Below, piece by piece: positions 43,985 through 53,568 of a stretch of 64,000 nucleotides of DNA. Positions within the stretch are counted from its first letter, which is position 1. Every line of letters starts with the position of its first letter. The position numbers and the translations under genes were made by a program. Where the stretch lies: positions 1 through 64,000 of the forward strand of contig JAMNXO010000010.1 in NCBI GenBank assembly GCA_023653115.1. The letters run 5' to 3'. This DNA comes from Erythrobacter sp. Lineage in GTDB: Bacteria; Pseudomonadota; Alphaproteobacteria; Sphingomonadales; Sphingomonadaceae. The notes beneath the pieces are model-generated. The model did not search any database and was not told the DNA's origin. It worked only from the letters and a program-made list of their open reading frames with translations.

Positions 43985-44866
43985 ATGGCAAGGCCCATGC
44001 ACGATACTGGCCCCACCTCGCAGACCTTCATCTCGCAGCGCCTTCGGCTCCACTATCTCGATTGGGGTGGCAGGGGTAAGCCACCGCTGGTGCTGGTGCA
44101 TGGTGGACGCGATCATGCGCGTTCATGGGACTGGACCGCGCAGGCGCTGAGCGCCGATTATCACGTCATCGCCATGGACCACCGCGGCCACGGCGATAGC
44201 GACTGGGTGTCGGACGGGGTCTATTCCGCCGGCGACATGGTCTATGATCTGGCGCAGCTGATCCACCAGCTTGGCGTCGGCCCGGTACGGATGGTGGCGC
44301 ATTCGATGGGCGGCAATGTCGCGCTGCGCTATGCGGGCGCGTTTCCCGAGATGGTGACCAAGCTGGTGGCGATCGAAGGCCTTGGCCCCTCGCCCGAATG
44401 GCGCGAGAAGCAGCGCAGCGTTCCCTATCCCGAACGGCTCGCCGAATGGATCGAGAAGAAGCGCAAGGCGGCCGGTCGTAGCCCGCGCAAATACGAGAGC
44501 ATCGAGGCGGCCTTTGCCCGCATGATCGAGGAAAACGCCTACCTCACCGAGGAGCAAGCACGGCACCTGACCGTCCACGGGGTCAACCGCAACGAGGATG
44601 GCACCTATAGCTGGAAGTTCGATCCGCACCTCAACGTCTGGCCGGTCGAGCATGTGGGCGACGAGTTCATCGAGGCCTTGTGGGGCGCGATCACGTCTCC
44701 GACGCTGCTGCTCTACGGCGCGGACAGCTGGGCCTCCAACCCGGCCAAGGACGGGCGCATCGCCCACTTCAAGACAGCGCAAGTGATCGAGTTCGAGAAA
44801 GCGGGCCACTGGCTGCACCACGACCAGTTCGATCGCTTCATCGCCACCTTGCGCGATTTCCTCTGA
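43985..44866 (+). CDS. alpha/beta-hydrolase
   Basis: This 293-residue protein has the alpha/beta-hydrolase fold: HGGRDHARSWDW (oxyanion region), MDHRGHGDSDW, and the nucleophile elbow AHSMGGN with Ser107. A catalytic His lies in EKAGHWLHHDQFDRF near the C-terminus. The substrate is unknown; the family includes esterases, epoxide hydrolases and dehalogenases. The ATG at 43985 is chosen; 43997 is possible. The next gene starts 18 nt downstream and may share a transcript. Confidence 0.85.
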   Translation: MARPMHDTGPTSQTFISQRLRLHYLDWGGRGKPPLVLVHGGRDHARSWDWTAQALSADYHVIAMDHRGHGDSDWVSDGVYSAGDMVYDLAQLIHQLGVGPVRMVAHSMGGNVALRYAGAFPEMVTKLVAIEGLGPSPEWREKQRSVPYPERLAEWIEKKRKAAGRSPRKYESIEAAFARMIEENAYLTEEQARHLTVHGVNRNEDGTYSWKFDPHLNVWPVEHVGDEFIEALWGAITSPTLLLYGADSWASNPAKDGRIAHFKTAQVIEFEKAGHWLHHDQFDRFIATLRDFL

Positions 44867-44884
44867 CCCTGAGGAGGGGGTGCC

Positions 44885-45460
44885 ATGGCCGAGTTCACTG
44901 ACACCCTGAGCGACAAGCACATCGCGATGATCACCGCGCAGCCGGTGTTCTTCGTCGGTTCGGCGGCGGCGGAAGGGCGGATCAATCTGAGCCCCAAGGG
45001 GTATGACGCCTTCCGCGTGCTGTCGCCGACGCGGGTCGCCTATCTTGATCTGGGCGGCTCTGGCAACGAGACCCACGCCCATCTTGCCGCAGAGCAGACC
45101 GATGCGGGACGGATCACGCTGATGTTCTGCAATTTCCAGCAGCCGGCGCTGATCCTGCGGATCTACGGCCGCGGGCGCGCGGTGCTGCCGCAGGATGCCG
45201 GGTGGGATGATCTTGCCGCGCACTTCACCTTGCTGCCCGGCACGCGTCAGATCTTCGATATCGCGGTGGAAAGCGTGCAGACGAGCTGCGGCTGGGGCGT
45301 GCCGTTCATGTCGCTCGAGGGTGAGCGTGACACGCTCAAGAAGGCGCACCGTCAGGCCGATCCTGCCGAATGGGAGGCCAAGATGGCCAAGCGCACCCGC
45401 AGCATCGATGGCCTGCCGACCCGCCCGACCGATCGCTACATTGCCGGTGGCGACGCCTGA
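44885..45460 (+). CDS. pyridoxamine 5'-phosphate oxidase family protein
   Basis: This 191-residue protein has the split-barrel flavin-binding fold of PNPOx-like proteins: FVGSAAAEGRINLSPKGYDA, GNETHAHLAAEQTDAGRIT and ILRIYGRGRAVLP. Such proteins bind FMN or F420-like cofactors or haem, and most are uncharacterised. The length fits the HugZ-like subgroup. It follows the hydrolase by 18 nt, with a ribosome site (GGAGGGGG) just before the ATG. Confidence 0.8.
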   Translation: MAEFTDTLSDKHIAMITAQPVFFVGSAAAEGRINLSPKGYDAFRVLSPTRVAYLDLGGSGNETHAHLAAEQTDAGRITLMFCNFQQPALILRIYGRGRAVLPQDAGWDDLAAHFTLLPGTRQIFDIAVESVQTSCGWGVPFMSLEGERDTLKKAHRQADPAEWEAKMAKRTRSIDGLPTRPTDRYIAGGDA

Positions 45461-45506
45461 ACCGGCACCAGGTAAGCCAAAACCTGCCTAAAATATGACC
45501 AGATGA

Positions 45507-45983
<477 letters not shown>

Positions 45984-45996
45984 GGGGACGAAATCA

Positions 45997-47454
45997 ATGA
46001 AGCGTATTCTCTGCACCACTGCGGCGCTGGCGACGGGAGCGGTCATGCTGGCTTTCCCCGCGCTCGCCGCGCCAGTGGCCGAAGCGGCCGCTGACGTCGC
46101 GGCGCCCGCGGCCGAAGCCGTGCCTGCCGTGTTCACCCCCACCGCCGATATGGTCAACAAGGGCGATGTCGCCTGGATGATGGTCTCGACCGCCTTCGTG
46201 CTGATGATGAGCGTGCCCGCGCTGGCCCTGTTCTACGGCGGCCTGGTGCGCGCCAAGAACATGCTGAGCGTGCTGATGCAGGTGCTCACCATTGTCTGTG
46301 TCGCTGCGCTGGTGTGGTTCGGCTGGGGCTATTCGATGGCCTTCACCTCGACCGGCACGCCGTTCCCGACCATCGTCGGCGGGCTCGATAAGGCGTTTCT
46401 CGCCAACGTGAATGTCACCACGCTCGCCGCGACCTTCTCGAACGGGGTCTACCTGCCCGAGCTGGTCTTCGTGATGTTCCAGATGACCTTTGCCTGCATC
46501 ACGCCGGCGCTGATCGTCGGGGCCTTTGCCGAGCGTATCAAGTTCACCTCGCTGATCATCTTCGTGGTTGCCTGGCTGACACTCGCCTATTTCCCGATCG
46601 CGCACATGGTGTGGTACTGGGCCGGCCCGGACTTCCTGCACACTGCGCCCACTGACATGGGCCTGCTGTGGGGCTGGGGTGCGCTTGACTTCGCTGGTGG
46701 CACCGTGGTGCACATCAATGCCGGCATCGCCGGTCTCGTCGGCTGCCTCATCGTCGGCCCGCGCATCGGCTACAAGACGGAACCGATGCCCCCGCACAGC
46801 CTGGTGATGACCATGATCGGCGCCAGCCTGCTGTGGATCGGCTGGTTCGGGTTCAACGCCGGCTCGGCGCTCGAATCCAACGCCTTTGCCGCCCTCGCCT
46901 TCGTCAACACCTTCGTGGCAACCGCAGCAGCGGGCGCGGCCTGGGCGATGATCGAGCAGGTCACCCACAAGAAGCCCTCGCTCCTCGGCGCGGCTTCGGG
47001 CGTGGTGGCTGGCCTTGTGGCAATCACCCCGGCAGCGGGCTTTGCCCACCCGGGCACCGCTATCATCCTCGGCGCCGTTGCCTCGGTGGTCTGCTACTTC
47101 TTCGTCACCACGGTGAAGAACAAGATCGGCTACGACGACAGTCTCGACGTGTTCGGCATCCATGCCGTGGGCGGGATTGTCGGCGCGATTGCCACCGGCG
47201 TGGTCGCTGACCCGGCGCTCGGCGGCCAGGGCTGGATCGACTACACCGCACCGGTAGCGGTTGCTGGCGAGTTCGACATGGTCGGGCAGATCATCACCCA
47301 GTGCTGGGCGGTGGGCGTGACGGCTGTCTGGACCAGCGTTGTCTCGGCCGTGCTGTTCCTGATCCTCAAGTACACCCTGGGCCTCCGCCCCGACGCCGAA
47401 GCCGAAACCAACGGCCTCGACATCTCCGAACACGGGGAGCGCGCCTACAACTGA
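45997..47454 (+). CDS. amtB: ammonium transporter
   Basis: This 485-residue membrane protein has a cleavable signal peptide (about residues 1-24), an Ala/Pro linker, then 11 transmembrane segments. The conserved core is visible: ALFYGGLVRAKNMLSVLMQ, the twin pore histidines in FPIAHMVWYWAGP and VFGIHAVGGIVG, and WIGWFGFNAGSA. It conducts ammonium into the cell and is gated by GlnK. It is cotranscribed with glnK. A terminator lies 99 nt downstream. Confidence 0.96.
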   Translation: MKRILCTTAALATGAVMLAFPALAAPVAEAAADVAAPAAEAVPAVFTPTADMVNKGDVAWMMVSTAFVLMMSVPALALFYGGLVRAKNMLSVLMQVLTIVCVAALVWFGWGYSMAFTSTGTPFPTIVGGLDKAFLANVNVTTLAATFSNGVYLPELVFVMFQMTFACITPALIVGAFAERIKFTSLIIFVVAWLTLAYFPIAHMVWYWAGPDFLHTAPTDMGLLWGWGALDFAGGTVVHINAGIAGLVGCLIVGPRIGYKTEPMPPHSLVMTMIGASLLWIGWFGFNAGSALESNAFAALAFVNTFVATAAAGAAWAMIEQVTHKKPSLLGAASGVVAGLVAITPAAGFAHPGTAIILGAVASVVCYFFVTTVKNKIGYDDSLDVFGIHAVGGIVGAIATGVVADPALGGQGWIDYTAPVAVAGEFDMVGQIITQCWAVGVTAVWTSVVSAVLFLILKYTLGLRPDAEAETNGLDISEHGERAYN

Positions 47455-47553
47455 GCGCACACCCACCAAGCTTGGCGGGGGGAGAACCCTCTCTCTCCCT
47501 CTCCTCTCCCCCCGCCTCACCTTGTTCCTCCTGCGAACGAACAAACTGATAAA

Positions 47554-47588
47554 GGCCGGAGTAGCGCAAGCTCTCCGGCCCTTTTTTT
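47554..47588 (+). terminator. terminator downstream of amtB
   Basis: A stem (GGCCGGAG with CTCCGGCC) and a short loop of about 11 nt are followed by a run of seven T (47582-47588). It lies about 100 nt after amtB on the same strand. Confidence 0.88.
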
Positions 47589-47761
47589 GCGCTCGCCCCT
47601 CCGGGCGCGCGGTCGCCCTTGCGGCCCCTTGGGCCGTTTGGGGCCTTGAGGGGATGTGCTGATTCGGGCGCGCAGCGACCGCAAGGCCGACTGGCCGCCG
47701 CGCCTTATGGCGCGTAAGCCAAGCAGCGCGGACGCGCTGCGCCCGGCGCTAGAGGGCGCAA
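47589..47761. other. repeat-rich intergenic region between amtB terminator and GMC oxidoreductase
   Basis: Together with 47455-47553, this makes a stretch of about 300 nt without a gene. It contains several GC-rich inverted elements, including a 7-bp hairpin (GCAGCGC with GCGCTGC) at 47723-47740, just past the end of the minus-strand GMC gene, and two related copies of GGGCGCGC near 47603 and 47667. The hairpin could act as the GMC gene terminator although no T-run follows. Nothing else is evident. Confidence 0.45.
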
Positions 47762-49345
47762 CTATTCAGCCGCCATCACGAAGTCCGCGCATCTTTCGCC
47801 GATCATGATGCTCGGCGCGTTGGTGTTGCCGCTGACGATCTTGGGCATCACGCTTGCATCGGCCACCCACAGGCCCTCGAGCCCGTTGAGCTTGAGTGTG
47901 GTGTCGACCACCGCGTCAGCGTCCGCGCCCATGCGGCAGGTGCCGACCGGGTGGTAAACCGTGTCGGCGCGGTCGCGGATCAGCGCGTCAAGCGCGGCGT
48001 CATCGTTCAGATCAACCGGGTGGCGGTCGGTCGGGCCGAAGGCCTGCAAGGGCGGGGCCTCGGCGATGCGGTGGGACAGGCGCACGCCTGCGCGCAGCAC
48101 CGCGATGTCGCGTTCGTCATCAAGGAAGTTGGGATCGATCACCGGCGCGGCGGCCGCATCGGCGCTGCCCAGCCGGACAGTCCCGCGGCTCTCTGGCCGC
48201 AGCACGCAGGCGTGGAGCGAGAAGCCGTGCCCCTTCACCTTCTCGCGCCCGTGATCTTCGAGCACGGCGGGGACAAAGTGCCACTGCACGTCCGGCGCAG
48301 GCGTGCCCGGCATCACGCTCCAGAAGCCGCCCGCTTCGGCATAGGGGGTGGTCATCACCCCCGTGCGCTTGCGGCGGTGCTCGACAATCGCGGCGGCCAT
48401 CCGCAGCGTGCCCTTCAGGGTGCTTCCGATCGGCACGTCGCTCGTCGTCGCCCAGCCGGAGACATAGTCGATGTGATCCTGCAGATTGCTGCCAACCGCG
48501 GGACGATCCAGCACCACCTCGATCCCGTGCGCCTGCAGATGATCGGCCGGGCCGATGCCCGAAAGCATCAGGATCTGCGGGGAATTGAACGCGCCGGCGC
48601 TGAGCACCACGCCGCGGCGGGCGAGCAGAGTTTCGCTCTTGCCGCCGCGCCGGATCTGCACGCCGGTGACACGGCCGCCCTCGATGACCAGCTTTTCGAC
48701 CAGCGTGTCGGTGCGGATGGCAAAGTTGCCTGAACCCCGGATCGGTTCGACATAGGCGCGCGCCGAAGTCCAGCGCTCGCCCTTGCGTTGGGTCACCTGA
48801 TAGAGGCCGAAGCCGTCCTGCCGGTCGCCGTTGAAGTCGCTGCTGGTGCGCAGCTGCAACGCGGCCGCCGCCTCGACAAAGGCGTGGCTGGCAGGATTGG
48901 CGGAATGCTGGTCGGAAACGAACAGCGGGCCGCCTGCGCCGTGGAAGTCATCTCCGCCGCGCTCGTTGGCTTCGGCGCGCTTGAAGTAGGGCAGCACGTC
49001 GTCATAGGCCCAGCCGGTGCAGCCTTCGGCCGCCCAGTTGTCGTAATCCCAGCGGTTACCACGGATATAGACCATCGCATTGATCGCCGAGGAGCCGCCG
49101 AGGCCCTTGCCGCGCGGCTGGTAACCGGTGCGCCCGTTCAGCCCCTTCTGCGGCACCGTTTCATAACGGTAGTTCGACTTTTCCGGGATGAAGGGCATGA
49201 AGCCCGGCGTCTTGATCCGGATATCATCATTGCGCCCGCCCGCCTCGAGCAGACACACCCGGCGCGTGCCATCCACGGCAAGACGGCCTGCAACTGCGCT
49301 ACCCGCGCTGCCACCGCCGATGACGATGTAGTCGAAACTTTCCAT
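47762..49345 (-). CDS. GMC-family choline/alcohol dehydrogenase
   Basis: This 527-residue FAD enzyme starts with the dinucleotide fold IVIGGGSAGSAVAGRLA and carries GMC signatures: GKGLGGSSAINAMVYIRGNR, VLSAGAFNSPQILMLSGIGP, and near the C-terminus YHPVGTCRMG with the catalytic His. It oxidises an alcohol, possibly a long-chain or cyclic alcohol or choline. It is the last gene of a minus-strand group: DUF442 protein, small membrane protein, sterol desaturase-like protein, GMC enzyme. BetA-type choline dehydrogenase activity cannot be decided. Confidence 0.88.
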   Translation of the reverse strand: MESFDYIVIGGGSAGSAVAGRLAVDGTRRVCLLEAGGRNDDIRIKTPGFMPFIPEKSNYRYETVPQKGLNGRTGYQPRGKGLGGSSAINAMVYIRGNRWDYDNWAAEGCTGWAYDDVLPYFKRAEANERGGDDFHGAGGPLFVSDQHSANPASHAFVEAAAALQLRTSSDFNGDRQDGFGLYQVTQRKGERWTSARAYVEPIRGSGNFAIRTDTLVEKLVIEGGRVTGVQIRRGGKSETLLARRGVVLSAGAFNSPQILMLSGIGPADHLQAHGIEVVLDRPAVGSNLQDHIDYVSGWATTSDVPIGSTLKGTLRMAAAIVEHRRKRTGVMTTPYAEAGGFWSVMPGTPAPDVQWHFVPAVLEDHGREKVKGHGFSLHACVLRPESRGTVRLGSADAAAAPVIDPNFLDDERDIAVLRAGVRLSHRIAEAPPLQAFGPTDRHPVDLNDDAALDALIRDRADTVYHPVGTCRMGADADAVVDTTLKLNGLEGLWVADASVMPKIVSGNTNAPSIMIGERCADFVMAAE

Positions 49346-49369
49346 GATCTCTCCCTTTATAGGGAGAGA

Positions 49370-50332
49370 TTAAGCAGCTTCGCCGCTGGCTGCAATCGGG
49401 TTTCGAGTAGCAACTGAAGTTGCGGCTGGTGCAACGTCCCCGGCCATGCGGGCCTCCCATTTGGCGCGGATCATGTCAGACGTCTCGCGGCAGCCATCAT
49501 GGCTCCAGCCGGGCTCGCGCAGCAGGTAGCTGAGCTTGTGCTTCCAGGGCGCGCGCCAGATGTCGGTGAGCATCCCGATCCATTCGTGGAACACCGACCA
49601 TAAGAGGTTGAAGCTGCCCAATTGCTTGACGATGCCATAGCGGATCGGCTCGTCATCCACCTCTGCCTCGAAGGTGCCGAACATCCGGTCCCAGATGATG
49701 AACAAGCCGGCGTAATTGCGGTCGAGATAGCGCGGATTGGTGGCGTGGTGGACGCGGTGGTGGCTGGGGGTGTTCATCACCGCCTCGAACCATGCGGGCA
49801 TCCGCTTGATCGCCTCGGTGTGAATCCAGAACTGGTAGATGAGATTGAACCCGCCGCAGATCGCAATCATCGCCGGGTGGAAGCCGAGCAGCACCACTGG
49901 CAGCGTGAACAGGATGCCGATGGTGAGATTGCCGGTCCACGTCTGCCGCAGCGCCGTCGAGAGGTTGTAGTGCTGGCTGGAGTGGTGGTTCACGTGCGCC
50001 GCCCACATCCAGCGGATCCGGTGACCGGCGCGGTGCGACCAGTAATAAGCCAGATCATCGAGCACGAAGCACAGGGGCCAGGCCCACCACACCGCCCACC
50101 ATTCCGCCCCGAAATCGACGAGGCGATAGTCATAGGCGAGGAACATCAGCCACAGCGCAAAGCCGCCGAGCAGCGCGCCCGCGATTGTCGAACCAAGGCC
50201 AAACGACAGGCTGACCAGCGTGTCCTTGGGTTCGTAGGCTTCAGGCGCGCGGAATTTGGCCCAGATCATCTCGGCCAGCACCGCCACCACGAACAGCGGC
50301 ACAGCATATTGGGTGGGGTTGAAATCAGGCAT
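49370..50332 (-). CDS. sterol desaturase / fatty acid hydroxylase family membrane protein
   Basis: This 320-residue membrane protein has about five hydrophobic segments and the three His clusters of the diiron hydroxylase superfamily: SHRAGH, VNHHSSQH and HHRVHH, plus WIHTEAI. These bind two irons and use oxygen to hydroxylate or desaturate a lipid or sterol-like substrate. It starts 8 nt inside the end of the preceding gene (ATGCCTGA), so translation is coupled. Pairing with a GMC alcohol oxidoreductase suggests a lipid oxidation path; that is inference. Confidence 0.87.
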   Translation of the reverse strand: MPDFNPTQYAVPLFVVAVLAEMIWAKFRAPEAYEPKDTLVSLSFGLGSTIAGALLGGFALWLMFLAYDYRLVDFGAEWWAVWWAWPLCFVLDDLAYYWSHRAGHRIRWMWAAHVNHHSSQHYNLSTALRQTWTGNLTIGILFTLPVVLLGFHPAMIAICGGFNLIYQFWIHTEAIKRMPAWFEAVMNTPSHHRVHHATNPRYLDRNYAGLFIIWDRMFGTFEAEVDDEPIRYGIVKQLGSFNLLWSVFHEWIGMLTDIWRAPWKHKLSYLLREPGWSHDGCRETSDMIRAKWEARMAGDVAPAATSVATRNPIAASGEAA

Positions 50333-50741
50333 GGCGCGGATCGTTTAGCGCATTGATGGCATCGGCCCAAGCGTCAGGATCGGGGATCGACAGGAAGACC
50401 GTGCCGAAGCGTGCCTCGCCCGGAACGACCTCGATCTGCCCACTTGCAACCCACGCTGCTGCGCCGGGGCCGAGCACGCGTCCGGCAAAGCGGTTGCCGT
50501 GGCGCTTGATCACCATGATTCGCCCCGCAGCATCGCGGGCAAGTGCGCTCGTGCCATCCGGGTCGCAGGCGGTGGCAACCGGCGTGAAGCCATCCTCGAC
50601 CTCGCCGGCAGCGCGCCTTACGGCGTCGTCACTATCCAGCAGCGCCGCGCCGCCCAGCCGCAGCCACCACGCCAGCCCCGCCAGCGCGAGAATCGCGATC
50701 AGCGATCCGGCGGTCTGGAGCAGCAGCGGGGGGAGCGCCAC
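50325..50741 (-). CDS. small protein with N-terminal membrane helix
   Basis: This 138-residue protein has a hydrophobic N-terminus (residues about 3-25: PPLLLQTAGSLIAILALAG) and a soluble domain with TACDPDGTSALARDAAGRIM and RFGTVFLSIPDPDAWADAIN. No known family is recognised. I chose the GTG at 50741, although no clear ribosome site is visible; the longer frame reaching 50822 overlaps the DUF442 gene. It overlaps the desaturase start by 8 nt. Part of the same minus-strand operon. Confidence 0.65.
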   Translation of the reverse strand: MALPPLLLQTAGSLIAILALAGLAWWLRLGGAALLDSDDAVRRAAGEVEDGFTPVATACDPDGTSALARDAAGRIMVIKRHGNRFAGRVLGPGAAAWVASGQIEVVPGEARFGTVFLSIPDPDAWADAINALNDPRHA

Positions 50742-50751
50742 AGGGAGCGCC

Positions 50752-51183
50752 TCAGCGCGCGGCGAGCATATCGACCATCGCCCGGATCGGGCTGATGTCG
50801 TAGCCCGCCTGCATCGCCGCACGGGCGATCACATCGGGGTTTTCGCCCTGCTTGGCCTGCGCCAGCGCCCAAAGCAGAGTCGAGCGGGTGCCCGAGCGGC
50901 AATAGGCGAGAATCGGCCCTTCGGCCTGCTCCAGCGCGGCGATCATCGCGTCGACCTGCGGCTCGCTGAAGCCGGCATGGCCGACGGGGATTTCGGTGTA
51001 GTTGAGGCCGGCAGCCGCAGCGGCGGCGGCAATGTCGGCGCTTTGCGGGGCATCCGGCTCCTCGCCATCGGGCCGGTTGTTGATGATCATCACCACGCCC
51101 TCGGCTGCGGCGGTCGCCACATCTTCAAGCGCAAGTTGCGGGCTGACCAACATATTTTCGGTAAGCTTGCGAAATTCGCTCAT
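50752..51183 (-). CDS. DUF442 / TIGR01244 family phosphatase-like protein
   Basis: This 143-residue protein has the protein-tyrosine-phosphatase-like loop YCRSGTRSTLLWALA with the Cys-x5-Arg motif. IINNRPDGEEPDAPQS is the other family signature. These Blh-like proteins occur alone or fused to beta-lactamase-type sulfur dioxygenases and are implicated in sulfide handling. No sulfur genes are adjacent, so the role is open. The ATG at 51183 has AGGA 8 nt upstream. It is the first gene of the minus-strand group ending at 47762. Confidence 0.87.
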   Translation of the reverse strand: MSEFRKLTENMLVSPQLALEDVATAAAEGVVMIINNRPDGEEPDAPQSADIAAAAAAAGLNYTEIPVGHAGFSEPQVDAMIAALEQAEGPILAYCRSGTRSTLLWALAQAKQGENPDVIARAAMQAGYDISPIRAMVDMLAAR

Positions 51184-51456
51184 TTCAAAATCCTGCCGCA
51201 TGAGAGCCTGAACAGTGCTGTCATGCCCAAGACCGGCCTATCGCACAAGCATCGCCGCTGCCGCAGCACCCGTGCTTTGCCGGGCCAAGCCCCGCTCGCG
51301 GTAAAATCATTCGCAAAGCAACTCTTTGTGCGCTATGAGTGGAAGGGTAAGTGCGCACCGTTCCACAAGTTCGGCGCGTCTGTGTCCGGTGCGACTCACT
51401 GTCCTCGCCACCGGTACATTGGAGGACGGGCAGTGTGGCAAGGTACGTTCTGATAT

Positions 51457-52239
51457 ATGGGTTACGATAGGGGACGCCGGCGCGGCCGCGACAAGCGCGA
51501 CGGTTTCGGCGAAGAAGGCTTCGATCCGTTTGGTGGCGGGAATGACGGCTTTTCGCCTCCGCGCGACTTTGGCGGTGGCGGCGATCGTTTCGGCGGTGGC
51601 GGTGATCGATTTGGCGGCGGCGGCGGTGATCGCTTCGGCGGCGGTGGCGGTGGTGCCCCGCGCGGCGGCGGCGGCTTCAGCGGCGGCCCGCGCGGTCCCG
51701 GTGGCCCGGGCGGTGGCGGCGCTGGCGGCGGCGGCTTCAGCCGCATGCCTGCTCAGGTTGTCGGCACCGGCAAGGGCATGGTGAAGTTCTTCAACGCCCA
51801 GAAAGGCTTCGGCTTCATCCAGCAGGAAGGTGGCGGCGAAGACGTCTTTGTTCACATCAGTGCTGTCGAACGGGCCGGTCTTGAAGGTCTCGCCGAAGGG
51901 CAGGAACTCCAGTACAATCTGGTGGATCGCGGCGGCAAGGTGTCGGCGCAGGATCTCCAGATCGTCGGTGATGTGATTGCTGCCCCGCAGAAGGCCGCAG
52001 CCCCGCAGCGCGAGCTGACCGGCGAGCGGACCAAGGGCACGGTCAAGTTCTTCAACGCGATGAAGGGCTTCGGCTTCCTCGTGCGTGATGATGGCCAGCC
52101 GGATGCCTTCGTGCACATCAGTGCGGTGGAGCGTTCGGGCCTGTCGAGCATCAACGAAGGCGAACGCTTCGAGTTCGATCTCGAGGTTGACCGACGCGGC
52201 AAGCATTCCGCCGTCAACCTCACTCCGGCGTCGGACTGA
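51457..52239 (+). CDS. protein with two cold-shock domains and Gly-rich N-terminus
   Basis: This 260-residue protein has a low-complexity basic and Gly/Phe/Arg-rich region (residues about 1-100, repeats such as GGGGDRFGGGG), then two cold-shock domains: GMVKFFNAQKGFGFIQ and DVFVHISAVERAG (about 108-170), and GTVKFFNAMKGFGFLV and AFVHISAVERSG (about 190-255). RNP1- and RNP2-like aromatic residues are intact in both. Tandem CSD proteins of alphaproteobacteria bind single-stranded nucleic acid; the Gly-rich tail may promote clustering. A 273-nt gap precedes the start, possibly with a long leader. Confidence 0.88.
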   Translation: MGYDRGRRRGRDKRDGFGEEGFDPFGGGNDGFSPPRDFGGGGDRFGGGGDRFGGGGGDRFGGGGGGAPRGGGGFSGGPRGPGGPGGGGAGGGGFSRMPAQVVGTGKGMVKFFNAQKGFGFIQQEGGGEDVFVHISAVERAGLEGLAEGQELQYNLVDRGGKVSAQDLQIVGDVIAAPQKAAAPQRELTGERTKGTVKFFNAMKGFGFLVRDDGQPDAFVHISAVERSGLSSINEGERFEFDLEVDRRGKHSAVNLTPASD

Positions 52240-52301
52240 TAGCGCTCTCGCGGCCTCTCGCGATTTGACGCGGGAAGTCGGCAAGATTAATGGATTGCAG
52301 G

Positions 52302-52329
52302 TGGCGGCTCTGTAGCGGGGCCGCCATTT
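52302..52329 (+). terminator. possible terminator of the cold-shock gene
   Basis: A stem with 7 perfect pairs (TGGCGGC with GCCGCCA) and weaker inner pairs is followed by a short TTTG. The T-run is weak, so it may be a simple mRNA-end hairpin. It lies 62 nt after the stop. Confidence 0.45.
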
Positions 52330-52362
52330 GCGTTTCGCCAAACCTTTTCACGAATCAGGATT

Positions 52363-53568
52363 ATGCCGATGTCTACACCTGCGCTCATGCCCGTCTATCC
52401 GCGCTGCGGCGTGCGGCCGGTGCGCGGCGAGCATTGCCACCTGATTGACGAGGACGGCACCCGCTATCTCGATTTCGCCAGCGGCATCGCGGTCAATCTG
52501 CTCGGCCATTCGCATGAAGGCCTGATCGGTGCGATCCAGCGGCAGGCCGCGACGCTGATGCACGTCTCGAACCTCTACGGCAGCCCGCAGGGGGAGAAGC
52601 TGGCGCAGATGCTGGTGGACACTACCTTTGGCGATACCGTGTTCTTCACCAATTCGGGCGCCGAAGCGGTGGAGTGCGCGATCAAGGCTGCGCGTGCCTA
52701 TCACCAGAACGCAGGCGACGAGGGCGATGCCAGCCGCTTCGAGATCATCACCTTCCACAACGCCTTCCACGGCCGCACGATGGCGACCATCAGCGCCTCG
52801 AACCAGGCGAAGATGCACCACGGCTTTGCGCCGCTGCTCGAAGGCTTCAAGTATGCGCCCTTCGACGATCTCGAAGCCGCCAAGGCGCTGATCGGGCCGC
52901 ATACCGCGGGCATTTTGGTCGAGCCGATCCAGGGCGAAGGCGGGATCCGCCCGGCTTCTCAGGAATTCATGGAAGGCCTGCGCGCCTTGTGTGACGAACA
53001 CGATCTGATGCTGATCCTCGACGAGGTGCAGTGCGGCGTGGCGCGCACCGGCAAGCTCTATGCCTACGAGCATTACGGGATCGAGCCCGATATCATGGCG
53101 ACAGCCAAGGGCATCGGCGGCGGCTTCCCGCTCGGAGCCTGCATCGCCACCGAAAAGGGCGCACGCGGCATGACCTTCGGCACCCACGGTTCGACCTATG
53201 GCGGCAACCCGCTGGCCATGGCGGCGGGCACTGCGGTGATGGAAGCGGTCGCCAATGATGCGTTTCTTGCCAACGTGCAGGAAAAGGGCGAGCGCCTGCG
53301 CAAGGGGCTCGAGCAGTTCATCGGCAATTATCCCGAGCTGTTCGAACTGGTGCGCGGCAAGGGGCTGATGCTGGGGCTCAAGATGAAGATGGAGAGCCGC
53401 CCGTTCTTCGTCCACCTGCGCGATCATCATCAGCTGCTGACGGTGGCGGCGGGTGATAACACGATTCGCATCATCCCGCCGCTGGTGATCGGCGATGCCG
53501 AAATCGACGAGTTCTTCGACAAGCTTTCGGCTGGTGCGGCGAGCTTCAAGGTGCCTGAACCGGCATGA
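52363..53568 (+). CDS. argD: acetylornithine aminotransferase
   Basis: This 401-residue PLP enzyme transfers the amino group from glutamate to N-acetylglutamate semialdehyde in arginine synthesis. It has [39 protein letters not shown], and the PLP-binding Lys in [13 protein letters not shown]. The length matches ArgD. The class III family also includes succinylornithine transaminase and others, but coupling to argF makes ArgD the best call. The start is ATG 52363, with 52369 possible. The stop overlaps argF by 4 nt. Confidence 0.95.
   Translation: MPMSTPALMPVYPRCGVRPVRGEHCHLIDEDGTRYLDFASGIAVNLLGHSHEGLIGAIQRQAATLMHVSNLYGSPQGEKLAQMLVDTTFGDTVFFTNSGAEAVECAIKAARAYHQNAGDEGDASRFEIITFHNAFHGRTMATISASNQAKMHHGFAPLLEGFKYAPFDDLEAAKALIGPHTAGILVEPIQGEGGIRPASQEFMEGLRALCDEHDLMLILDEVQCGVARTGKLYAYEHYGIEPDIMATAKGIGGGFPLGACIATEKGARGMTFGTHGSTYGGNPLAMAAGTAVMEAVANDAFLANVQEKGERLRKGLEQFIGNYPELFELVRGKGLMLGLKMKMESRPFFVHLRDHHQLLTVAAGDNTIRIIPPLVIGDAEIDEFFDKLSAGAASFKVPEPA

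Noticed and set aside
47589..47761. Insertion-sequence end or rRNA fragment in the GC-rich repeats
   Set aside because: The inverted elements are short and imperfect, and no transposase or rRNA signature is present.
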